This document shows, piece after piece, positions 21,807-32,322 of a stretch of 64,000 bases of DNA (position 1 is the stretch's first letter; each line of letters opens with the position of its first letter). The stretch is taken from the NCBI RefSeq assembly GCF_011745365.1, contig NW_024468911.1, positions 2,660,759 through 2,724,758 of the forward strand, in the 5' to 3' direction. The position numbers and the translations under genes are program-made. Below the pieces are notes generated by a model. It saw only the letters and a list, made by a program, of their open reading frames with translations. It was not told the origin of the DNA and did no database searches. This DNA comes from Cryphonectria parasitica EP155. Taxonomy: Eukaryota; Ascomycota; Sordariomycetes; Diaporthales; Cryphonectriaceae.

Positions 21807-22977
21807 TTATCTTGTGTCCTCGGCAGCAGTGATCCTCAGCCTTGCCGCACCACGCATGACCCTCCAAGAGTTGCTCTGCTCGATGACGGCCCCGTCAAAG
21901 ATGAACCACCACCTCTCAAACAACAGCTGTCCAACCTCCCAGCTCAGCGGGTCGTATGGATCTTCGCCCCAGATCCGGATGCCCTCGGCGCCGTCCTCGA
22001 GGTCGTAGGCAAACTGGACCAGCGCGGTGGGCGACTTGGCGGCCGCAGGGCGCATCTCCTCCGGTAGGGTGAAGACGGAGATGATCTTCTCGCGCACCGA
22101 CGGCCATGGCAGGAAGTCGAGGAGAGGGTGGTGGGGGACCAGCAGCTGGGCTGTGGTGGGCTGCCACGTCTGTGGCAGGTGTTGCGTGGGCGACGAGGGG
22201 TCCGTGAAAGGGGAGGTCGCGTGGATGTCCCAGACGCTGGACGTGCAACCCAGTCGGCTGGCTATGCGCATGAAGGCACGGAGGAGTGTGAGCTCGATGA
22301 CGGGCAAGAGGTACGTGTCCGGGAAGGAAACGTCACTCTTGGATGTGGAGGATGGCGATCCTATTAGGGATCCGAAGAGTGCCATCGGGTCAATGGTATC
22401 TATGGACTGGATGCTGGAGAGGCTTGGGGATGGCATGTCCTCCCGAAATGATGGTCGTACTGCTCCACATTCGGTTGCACTGCCAGCCAGGTCGCTGAAG
22501 TTGCCAAGCGTTGCATTGTCGTCTGGTGTACTGAAGGCGGCCGGATCCCAATTGACAGTGGTCTCGGGCTCATTCCTCCTCATAACCTCAAGAGCCTTTG
22601 CTCTTGTAGTGGCAACGGCGAGCCCAGCCTGGTCGCTTATCTGGGCTTGATGACTACCTTCGTTCGCAGCATCGAGAGAAGCCTCCTTGTCTGCTGCGAG
22701 TACGCCTGCTTCCTGTGGTGTTGTTTCTATGTTTCGCAACGATTTGGCAGTCCTACCTCCTCGTTTCCGCTCTCCTGGTACTTGCGTCAGTAACTTACAG
22801 CACAACAATGCACGCATGGGCTTCCCGCTTACGATATCGCCGCTGGGCCAATACGTTTAGAATCCGCTTCCTCTCCGCCGCATTCTCGTTGATATCTGGA
22901 ACGTCCAGTGAAGGAGGCGTCTTGTGTTTTCGTTGCCTTGTCCTAGGCTTGTTGGTCGTCTGTAGTGCTGGGTCCAT
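21807..22977 (-). CDS. bZIP-type transcription factor with DUF3425 C-terminal domain
   Basis: Two exons, 22977-22833 and 22774-21807, giving 370 aa. The intron is GTAAGC..TTACTGAC..CCAG, 58 bp. The basic region reads NAAERKRILNVLAQRRYRER, with the conserved Asn41, Gln45, Arg46 and Arg49 of fungal bZIPs. The C-terminal half (about residues 185-350) has the DUF3425 landmarks: ELTLLRAFMRIASRLGC, HHPLLDFLPWPSVREK, and a WGEDPYDPLSWEV segment followed by FERWWFIFDG. Known: ascomycete genomes encode many bZIP-DUF3425 factors, several of them stress or secondary-metabolism regulators. Odd: no leucine heptads follow the basic region; GG at 54-55 and Pro68 interrupt any helix. An in-frame ATG 15 nt upstream of 22977 is an alternative start. 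No target is inferable from the neighbours. Confidence 0.85.
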
Positions 22978-23552
22978 TTTAGGTTTTCGCAAAAGGGGAC
23001 TTCGCTGCTATACCTGAGGGGGAACGCGTCCGAGATCCGACTCATCTGCAAGAGTAACCATGAAAGATAACGACCTATGGAAACAGAAAAAGCAGGCATA
23101 ACGCTGGGTACGTTCGCAGCGGCGGGTGTCCTTGTTAAAACATCGAGCAGCATAACGCGTAGTGTGAGCCCTGGAAATGGCACTGTGTACGCATAACGGA
23201 TAAGCTATCGATCAAAAAGCGAGTAAATAGGCGATGAAGTCGATGATTACTATCAGATTTTCGGATGACCAGAGTAACTGCGCTAGAGGGCAGTAAGACG
23301 GCGTCACTTTGCACCGTCTGGATTCACTATTATGGTATTATAAATGCTGCAAATGCTTACCCAGTCACCCGTCACTTTCTGGAAGCTCTAACGTGACATC
23401 CCTACGAGATCCTGCTCAAAAAACATTTTCCGAAACAATAAAGAAATTTGACGAAGTGCTCGAGGACGGGGTAGAATCAAATATCTGCCTTGTTTGTTTT
23501 TGGCCTTTGGATTGATAGTGAAGTATACCATAGAGCCCTGGCGTGATCAAGA
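22978..23552. other. Intergenic region between the bZIP factor and the cyclin
   Basis: About 575 bp of mixed composition with no recognised gene. It contains the bZIP promoter and the cyclin 3' UTR, both on the minus strand. Confidence 0.5.
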
Positions 23553-24574
23553 CTAGGCTTCGACCTGCGCCGCCCTCTCATCCATCTGCCTCATCATAGC
23601 CGCCTCCTCGTCTTCATTTTCAGCACCATTCCCATTATGCACGCCTCTCCTCTTCAGCTCCTCTTGTATCATCTTGCGTATTATCATCCCTTTCGCCATC
23701 CATGGAAACTCCTCCCTCTGCTTCCTCACCCACCCCTCCAGACTCCTCATCGCGACCACCAAAAAGCCCAGCTCCTCTCTCTCCACGTCAAAGACTTCCC
23801 ACCACTCACATTCAGGCATCTTAGCACCCAGGTCCTTGGCTGCGTTGTAGATAGCCGCGACTGCCAGCATGTTGGGTTGGTGTGTCAGGTACAACAATTG
23901 CGGTGACAGCAGCGCCGTATTCAAGTACTCGATTGCCCTCTTCGATAGCGCCTCCCTGGGCTGGTGGTTACAGAACTCTAGGGTCTGGAGGTAGGTGATG
24001 GCCAAGGGATGGGGAAGGGCGACGTGTGTGTCAAAGGAGAGGGCATACAAGATGCGTGCTTCGAGCGCGAGGACACGATTGTGGAAAGCAAAGTAGTCTG
24101 ACTCGCCGAGGTAATAAGATGCAGGATCATTTGTGGTGGGAGGCTGCGCGCCCTTGTCGCGCATAAAGGAAGAGTTGGTAGAGAGGAGATACGCGTAGAC
24201 GTTAGCGATGTCCCGTGCTGAGCGCGGCCGAGGTCCGAGTTTCGCGATGAGAAAGATACAAGCCGCCGAGACATCCTTTTGAGCGAGCGAGACGTTAATA
24301 CAACTTCTTCGAGTTCACCGGGACCGATTCCTGTAACACTCACGCTAAATTCGCTTGTCAGGAGAGGTCGAGACTCTGCCAGCCAGTATCTCATGAGGAT
24401 AACGTTCGCCTGCGCTGTGACAGATTGTGGCAGCTGGAGGAGGACGCCGGCAGCCTGGGTCAGGCATTGCGTCGCGTAGAAGATGACATCTTGGAGATCA
24501 TTTGGTAGTGAGCTAAAGCCGTTCCTCATGTAGAGCTGCTCGACGCTCGCCAAGGGGTTCGTCATGTGCGCCAT
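23553..24574 (-). CDS. L-type cyclin (cyclin-box protein)
   Basis: Two exons, 24574-24344 and 24275-23553, giving 317 aa. The intron is GTGAGT..AAAG, 68 bp, and the phase is clean (FS joined to DVSAACIF). The first cyclin fold contains LTQAAGVLLQLPQSVTAQAN and RYWLAE, then DVSAACIFLIAKLGPRPRSA, the position where other cyclins read A..LA.K.EE. The second fold starts at HPLAITYLQTLEFCNHQP, where the ITYLQTLE element points to the cyclin L/K group, and includes AVAAIYNAAKDLG. Known: cyclin L pairs with CDK11-type kinases in RNA polymerase II transcription and splicing. Inference: this is the L-type orthologue, as family similarity is stronger than to Pcl or mitotic cyclins. An acidic Gln/Met-rich tail ends the protein. 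A second ATG (codon 4) is an alternative start. Confidence 0.75.
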
Positions 24575-25131
24575 GTCTGCGCGTAATCTTCGCGATGACT
24601 TTTGATCTTTTCGACATGCACACCAGCTCCTTTTTTCTCGCAGCTAAAGGCTGACAGTTGCCTACAGGCTCATCAGTTACAGTGACTCGTACTTGAAAAT
24701 TCAGTGAGTCGCCATGAGCTTACCTTGCAGCTGATTGAAGTGTCAATTGATCTTGTCTCTAATCAAGTCCGTCATGTATTGTTGTGTGGACAGGTTTGAG
24801 AAGTTCCGAGCGGGACGCCTGCAGTGCTGAGAGTGAGAGTTGGTTAGTGAGAGTGGCCCCACATTCTACTACAGTACAGGAGGGGGCGGGTAAAACAGGG
24901 TTTTTGAGGCACTGAGAGCAAAGTCAACGGGCGACTTGACTTCCAGACCACCGCAATGCTTATTCACGCTTTCGGGCTTTGATTCAGACTTTCTCTCCAT
25001 AGCGAAAGAGTAAAATAAGATATCTATCTGATTCAAGACTTTTAATATGGCTGTAACTTGCCCCCCCCCCCCCCTCATTTTTTCTTTCTTTTTCTTCTTC
25101 CTTTCTGTTCGCCTCACATCTTGAGAACAGG
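24575..25131. other. Intergenic region between the cyclin and MEF2
   Basis: About 560 bp holding the cyclin promoter and the MEF2 3' UTR. It includes a 14-C run (25061-25074). No gene is seen. Confidence 0.5.
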
Positions 25132-27847
25132 TCAGAGTAGCTTTTCTCGATTTCCTGTGACCCTCTCAAATGTGTCCAGTTCCATTTGGATGGAGTGTCT
25201 TCCTTCCGTCAAGCTTCTCAAGTGTTGGTCATAATCCAGCATGTCCTTCAGCGGCACCTTGGCCTTAAGCTTGAGCATCCGCGTCGCGCCCTTCTTATCC
25301 TCGCGCAATGTAGAGATGCTCTCGTACGGGTCCGGTGGTGCATACACCTCCTCAAGGTTGATCTCGCCTTCACCAGATGCCCGTTCGTTCAGGTCTTCTG
25401 TTTCAAGGACATGCCCACCATGCCTCGAGGCGAGATCGTGCCTAACCTGCGCAGCCACCGACTCGGGACACACGATGTCAACCTTCATTAGTGGCTCAAG
25501 AAGGCCAATCATCTGCCTGTCGTGGGCATTCTTCAGCGAATTACGGACAACGTGATATCCTGCTTGTTGATAGTGCGCAGGTGATGCGAGACCAAAGTAG
25601 TCCTTCTGGCAGTCCAAGATAATCTCGATGTTGCAGCCATGGAGTGGATACCCCTTTCTTGGTCCTCTATACAAGGCTGAAATAGCCCCGTTCTGGAGAT
25701 TATGACAGATGGTGTCAATGTCGAATTGTTTCGGGTCATGGACTGGATGGATTATGTTGACATGGATTGCGTTGCCATCCTTCTCGAGACTCGACAGATG
25801 AAAGTCTTTGCTGCTCTCCAGGTCTGTGTAGCCGAGACGAGCGGCTCTGTCTCTCCACGACTCATTGACCGGTTGATGCTCCGCGTCTATGGGCTCAATT
25901 GTAGCCGTGCACGATGTCTTTCCTTGCTTGCCAGCCACCGGGCGATCGAGCGCATAGTTCTCGGGCGGCGTCTGTGATGAGATGCACTCTTTGTAGTCCA
26001 CCTGGATGGTGCCGAACAATGCATCAATTTTGTGCTTCTTTAAGTTGTCAATGGCAACCTCGAGATGCAGCAGGCCCATCCCCGACAGGATGTAGTGGCC
26101 AGCCTTCTCATCCTTTGACCACCGGAGGCTGGGATCTTCTCTTGACGCATCGGTAAGCACCTTTTCCAGCTTCTCCTCATGGGTCTGGGAGAAAGGCTCA
26201 ATCGAGATGAACGTGACAGCAGGCGGAATCACGGCGGGGCGAATTTGTATGCTCTTCATGAGAGTGTCTGTTGCTTTTTCGGGAGATATGACGAGGGTGT
26301 CTCCGGTACGTGCATGTTTCAGACCTGCCAGAGCGCCGATGCCACCAACCTTGAGGTGAGGAATGTCGATGTGCTTGTTGGCCAGAATCTGCATCATGAC
26401 GAGCGGCTTCTCTTCGAGGCGCTGTGTCGAGTTCCACATATGTGCGTTCCGTTGCAAGGTGCCGTGGTATACGCGGACGAAGCTCAGCATACCCCTGTGA
26501 TGGTCACTGATGACCTTGAAAACAGATGCAACCGCGATGTTTGCCCCCTTCTGCTTCAGCTTTACTGCTTCCTTGGCGATGAGCTCCTCCATTTTTTGGG
26601 TTCCCTGTGAAGTCTTGACCTCCACAGGCGGACGCTCCTGAGGGCTGGGTAAATACTCCACAACGCCATCCAAAAGAGGCTCCACACCAATGTTCCTCAA
26701 GCTAGCCCCAGCGAATACTGGAGCAACAACGCCATTGCCATCGCTGATGGCTCGGCGGATGCTCAGCTTGATGGTCTCGTCGGACAGGTTCGCTCCTTGA
26801 TCCGCGAACTTGGTGGCGATCTCGTCGTCGACCTCGCATAGTCTCTCGATGAGTTGTTCCCGTGCAAGCTCAACTTCCTCCATAAGCGAAGGGTTCTCCG
26901 ACTCGAGAGCACTCCTTAGACCGTCCTTATTGTAGGTTTTTCTGGTGCCGCTAGACGACCACTTGTGACCTACCCGCTTGATGACATCGATAACCCCAAC
27001 AAAATGATCGCCAGCCCACCAAGGGATCTGGCAGACCAGAGGCCATGCCTTCAACCTCGTGGCAATGTCGAGCACAGACTTTCTGAATGACGCACCCTCG
27101 CGGTCAAGCTTGTTCACAAAGATGATCCGCGGGATCTTGAACTGCTGGGCGGCAGCCCATACTCGCTCTGTGTGTGCCTCCACACCCTTCACCGAGTCCA
27201 TGACACAAACCGCACCATCGAGCACGGGCATACACCGTAGCACTTCGTACTGGAAATCCTGATGGCCTGGGGTGTCGATCAGGTTGATGGTCTTGGCTTC
27301 CTCGCCTGGACTGCAGTCCTCAGCTCGAGGCCAGTTGAAGGATGCTGCGGCTGACTGGATAGTGATGCCTCTCTCCCTTTCCATGGGGAGGAAGTCAGTG
27401 ACTGTATCACCATGATCGACGTCTGGGATGAACGCAGGTTAGCTTGAGGCATTGTTGCCGCATACAAGGACACGAGGGCGTTAATTCATACTTCCTAGGT
27501 GCCTGGTTGAACCACTGTAATAAAGCATCCTCTCTGTCGTAGTAGTTTTGCCCTGAATAGGTTCGATTTATTTCAGCAGCCAGTTTTGATAGAATCTGGA
27601 CCAAGACCAGGCCACATACAGCATCAACGTGGGCAATGATGCCAATGTTGCGGATGTTCTCGACTTGAGCTTCATGGTGAGCTCGCTGTGCCGTTGTCGT
27701 CTGATTCCAGCGCCGGGTAGCATGTCTCAAGAGGTTGCCATCCCGTTTATAGCCATAACCACACAGAGCCACTTCATTGCATAGACGGACGAGCTTGCTG
27801 GGCTGATGGTGTCCGTGACCTCGAAGGAGACACACTGACAAGGTCAT
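25132..27847 (-). CDS. MEF2: Mitochondrial elongation factor G2 / ribosome-releasing factor 2
   Basis: Three exons, 27847-27620, 27552-27492 and 27422-25132, giving 859 aa. Residues 1-50 are Arg-rich and non-acidic, as expected for a mitochondrial presequence. GTPase motifs: G1 AHVDAGKTTTTERM (72-85, divided between exons 1 and 2), G2/switch I around the RGITI element, G3 DTPGHQDF, G4 NKLD. The EF-G domain II-V pattern follows, for example FISIEPFSQTHEEKL and the SGMGLLHLEVAIDNL segment. Known: mtEF-G2 works with mitochondrial RRF to split ribosomes after termination, not in translocation. The divergence from MEF1 type fits EF-G2, but this call rests on overall pattern only. A 556 bp shared upstream region separates it from the divergent VPS17. 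Confidence 0.88.
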
Positions 27848-28403
27848 TTCGACTCATCTGGCAGCCCGCAGCGCAGAAAATAAAGTCAATTGGTCTTTCA
27901 CCACATAAAATGGAAATGATTTGTCAGCTGTTTTTCTGTTTTGCGTGTGTATGAAGAATTGTGTCCGCGATGTGCTCCTGCCAAAATGATGTCAAAGTGG
28001 GCGTACAGATCCCTCTCTAACGACACTCCCTCTCCAGAACCCCCTTACGCTCACCCCCCCTCTGTGGCTTACTCGCGCTGCAGCTGCCCTGGCCCCACTT
28101 CCAAACCGTTCGCACTTTAGGACTCCATCAGCTTTCTCACCATCGTCATCCCCCCTCCGAATTACAGGCAACCCAAGGGGGGCTTTTGCAGTCCTTGCTC
28201 TCTTGTCTGCCCTTTTAGGCTTGACGAACTCTAGAACGCCGATTCTAATCCTCACGAGCATCAACCACTGCCACACGATCATATCCTGTCCCGCCAACGC
28301 ACACGGCATTGACGAGCTACGAGAGCTACGAACAACGTTCTCCACACTCGGTAGCCTCCAAACCTGACAGCTTCTCTGCTCTCTCTGAGCGCATTCTTCT
28401 ACA
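27848..28403. promoter_or_regulatory. Divergent promoter region between MEF2 and VPS17
   Basis: The two ATGs face away from each other across 556 bp. The VPS17 side is C/T-rich (leader-like). No TATA box is obvious, as is common for housekeeping fungal genes. The arrangement is seen; shared regulation is inference. Confidence 0.5.
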
Positions 28404-30341
28404 ATGGATTATAGCACCTCCATTCATGAGTCCGACCATCCGGCAGGCGCATCGCCCTGGGGTAACTCGCCTGTCTCCTCGCCACAGGCAACCCGAACGA
28501 CGTTCGGCACAATAGGAGGTGATTCTCCCGCATCTCCTGCGTTTGGGTCGCAGATCTCTGGCAACGGCTTCGGATCTGAACCTGATGAGGAGGGCTTTCG
28601 TTCGCCCGGCGGCGATTATAGGAGGCCTGGTACTGCCAGTACGGAGTCCGAGGACGATGGGCAGACACTAGCACAAGAAGCCGCTGGAGAATCTGATGCG
28701 TACCACGACGAGAACGTGTCCCCATCACAGGGTCATGATGATCCCAACCGGCTGTCTGGAGACACGGCGCGCGCCAGTCGTGAACAGGCTCAGGCCCAAC
28801 CCCAGGCTCGGAGGCCCGCAGGGCCAGTATACAAGCTTCAGGCCAAGATTACTGGTCTGGAGCGTGCTGCTCGCAAAGACCCAATCTTGAGATTCGACGT
28901 GCACGTGAGTTGCTGACCGCAGATCGAGAAGCAGCTTTGTTTCCCTTCGCGCGCGCTAACTATGACAGACAAATCTTCCCAAGTTTCGAACAACCCAGTT
29001 CCGAGATGTCCGGCGTCTGCACTCCGAATTCGTCAAGCTAGCTGAGCATCTGATCTCGGCGAATCCTGAAGCGATGGTGCCTGCCGTTCCACCGCCTCTG
29101 ACATCTGCCGGAGCTGGAACCGATGAGGATGAGATCAGGGTGAAGGCACTGATGCAGCGCTGGTTCAACTATGTCTGTAGCAACGAGGTCTTGATGAGAG
29201 ATGATGAGATGGTCCTGTTCGTTGAGAGTGACTTCGGCTACAGCCCCATGATGAAGAAGAAACAGCCTGCTACGGGTGTCAGACGCAAACTTCTGAAGCA
29301 GTTTGCTCCTCCCCCGGATGACACCCCGGAGCTGTCAGAGGCGCGACCCATCGTGAAGCTCTTCTACTTGGGCTCGATGGACGCAGGCCACAAGGTCGAC
29401 AAGCTGGTCAAGGCCCGTCGAGGCAAGTCCTCACCCTCCATGTGCCTCTCAAGCACCTGGTCTTCCCGTTGCTAACATGGATTCTAGGCCTGGGCCTTTC
29501 TCAGTCCGATTTCGGCGTGAGACTTGGTGGCATGCATGTCCAAGAACCTCATCAAGGGCTCGCAAACGCCTACCGCAAACTCGGCAAGATTATTCAAACC
29601 GTTGGGGACTCTCAACAAGCGCAGGCAACGGCTGAGGCCTTTTCCATCGGAGATCCATTCCAATATCATTCTAACGATGCCTTCATTGTCAAGGAGACCC
29701 TGACCAACCGCCAACTTCTCATTCGCGAATTCATACAGGCCCAGGAAAATACTCGTAGCAAGCTGAATGCGGCAGACCGTCTGAGGGGTAGCTCCAACGT
29801 GCGCCGGGAGAAGGTTGACGAGGCTATTACTGCATTGGACGACGCGAAACAGAACCAGGAGTACCTCTATCAGAAGACTACAAGAGTAACCCAAAATCTG
29901 GTGCAGGACCGTCGCAAATGGTTCGCAAGAACTACAGCAGACCTCAGAGCAAGCATTCGAGAGTTTGTGTGCAAAGAGATCGAGGCCGAGAGGAGGACCC
30001 TGGCGCTGCTGGAGAACGTGCGGCCCGACGTACGGGCGATCGATGCTTCCGGTGGCCTCAGCCGTCTAGGTCGTGAGGCACATCCCGCAGTACGACGGAC
30101 GAGCATGGCCTCGAGCCAGGGGCCCAAGGGAGACGCGTGGAGCGGTGTTCCCAGGCGGTCTGCAGACCCCATGGGAAGAAGCATGTCTGGCAGCTTCATG
30201 CCCAACGTCGGCGAGGAGGCAGAAGCCGAAGAGGAGAGCGCTCGACCTCCGACCGGACTGCCCGGCCTCAGCGAGGAAGATGACGAGGACAGGGTGGATG
30301 CCAGGAACGCAGCGAGCCGGCTGGCCACCAGCACTTTCTGA
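28404..30341 (+). CDS. VPS17: Retromer sorting nexin Vps17 (PX-BAR protein)
   Basis: Three exons, 28404-28904, 28969-29422 and 29488-30341, giving 602 aa. Intron 1 is GTGAGT..CTAAC..ACAG. Intron 2 has a GC donor: G|GCAAGT..CTAAC..CTAG, and only this junction keeps the frame (RRG joined to LGLSQ). A Ser/Asp-rich N-terminus is followed by a PX domain (about residues 140-265; YKLQAKITGLERA, RFDVHTNLPKFRTTQFRDVR, FVKLAEHL). A BAR/Vps5-C helical region follows (about 310-510; PHQGLANAYRKLGK and NRQLLIREFIQAQENTRSKL), then a Ser/Pro-rich tail. Known: Vps17 dimerises with Vps5 and tubulates endosomes in the retromer pathway. Placement as Vps17 rather than Vps5 rests on the modified PX domain and the TNLPKFRTTQFRDVRRLHSE pattern. 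Confidence 0.88.
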
Positions 30342-32291
30342 GCTTTTGAGATGTGTATTTTCTCGATCAGCAGGAGTACTCCCGAGCTCGATCTTCAGAG
30401 ATCAACTCCATTAAATTATGAATTGTATCATTGTATGTGCTGCTAATACCTGCCGATTCTCTTAGCTGGTCATCGTTTATTGTAGGACGCGCAGTGGTCA
30501 GCCGGCTGTGCAGCAATGCAATGCCGGCTCTCGCTCTCGCTCTCGCTGTCTCTCTCTCTCTCTCTATCTTCCTCTCATACACACACACACGTGCCTCTGA
30601 CGATGGTAATATCAACGCGGACTAAATCCTTAGCCGTGGATCTTCCGCCGTTGTTTTTTACGCTTTAAGCTTTATACTATGTCAGGTTGAATGCGCCCTT
30701 TAGTCATGTGTGAATAAGTCGGAATCCAATATTGCCGGCAGCTAGCATAAGGAATCATACCACGGGAAGACGCGCCAATCCTATTGTCCTTTGGATTTGC
30801 TTATCTCAACCAGATTGTATGTTTATGTTCCAGGGGATTAACTGTTCTACTTCACCGCCTGAGATGGTATGATTCCAAAATTCGGTACGGCCCAGCTGGT
30901 AGGCTTGGCCCGAACCGAAGGCAGACACATATGTACTTTGTACTATTATGGACGCCGTCTACGTTTGAATTGAGCCAAACGCTAAGTGGGCGTGTGGCAC
31001 TCACCACAGGTAATTTATCTGCATTGTTTCCCATGAGACAACCGAGGCTTAACCCACCCTGGTCCAAGTTCACCCACTTACGGTATATTGCTCGTCAGCT
31101 TGAGGACTTTTGAGATGCGGCACCGAGGCATAGCAGGAACATCATCACACCATTTCGGAACCTGAGCCGAAGCTAAAGATGCGTCCACTAGACCTAGCTA
31201 TCACGTATTTGAGGGGGTGGCTGGCTCGGAGGGCTGGCTCGAGCAGTTGATGCTCATGCCTCTTCTTCAAAAGCCGAGAGCACCGAAAATCCTCTGAATA
31301 AGGAGGGAATGGGGAAGGGGTATTTGTTGAGCCGGCCTCGCGATCAGTCAAAGCAGGGCGGGTAAGGGCAGTGCTGCAACTGCTACCCTGAAGCGATCAG
31401 CCAACCCTGGGAAGACAGATCGCACCAGTCATCTCTAACTCTGGTGATGAGCTGGTGAACATTTCTAGTTTCATGCTGTAAATCCTGAACCTGGCCCAGC
31501 AGTGGCAGGCCCTGGGTGTATGTTTGCTCCTCGCGCAGGAGCTCCTGATTGGGCATCTACCGGTCAGACCTGCATATCAAACCCCAGCAACGATGGGTTG
31601 CAGCAAGGCATCAACGTCCTCCAACAATTTCCCAGGCGCAACAGAGTCTCTGTTTTTCCTATCCTTTTTTTTTCTTTTCCAAAATCCTGGCAGACCGTGT
31701 GTACTTGTGTGTGTGTCGTGAGGGAGGGCGAGACCCATGTGCACACACTCTCTCTCACACAACAACCCCAGGCGATGTACATCTCCCGCCGGCATGTCGC
31801 GCCGCTTTCCTGTGACTGCGATGTAGACGACGCGCGTCTTGTGATGAATATATTGGGGGGGTGAATGTCGACAATATCAATCGACGGCGTCTTCCTCCAC
31901 AGATTTTCGCAAATCCAAGCCGTCCTTTCATCCAAAAAGTGGGAGGCCATCGATCACCGCTACCATGTGCAGGTCGCAGCGGGCGCTTTTTCAAGGAGAT
32001 ATGCCTCAGCCTCTTGACTGGCGCGACGCATCACACCCAACTTCAAGCCGCTCCCGCTCAATTTCTTGGCAGGGAGTGTGGCACTGAGACGTGGTCATGG
32101 TGATGGGGGCTCATTTGTGGTGAGAGTAACCATGGCTGATTTATGAGTAGAGCCATATCATTTCTGACGACGATCTCTCTCACTTTCTGAGGAGAGCGGG
32201 ACCCGTTCCGACAGCAGGAATCAAGATTTCCAGTAAGCATGAAACTGCTCGGAACAGCAGGCCGAACCTGACTTGCAGACTCCCCTGTGGT

Positions 32292-32322
<31 letters not shown>

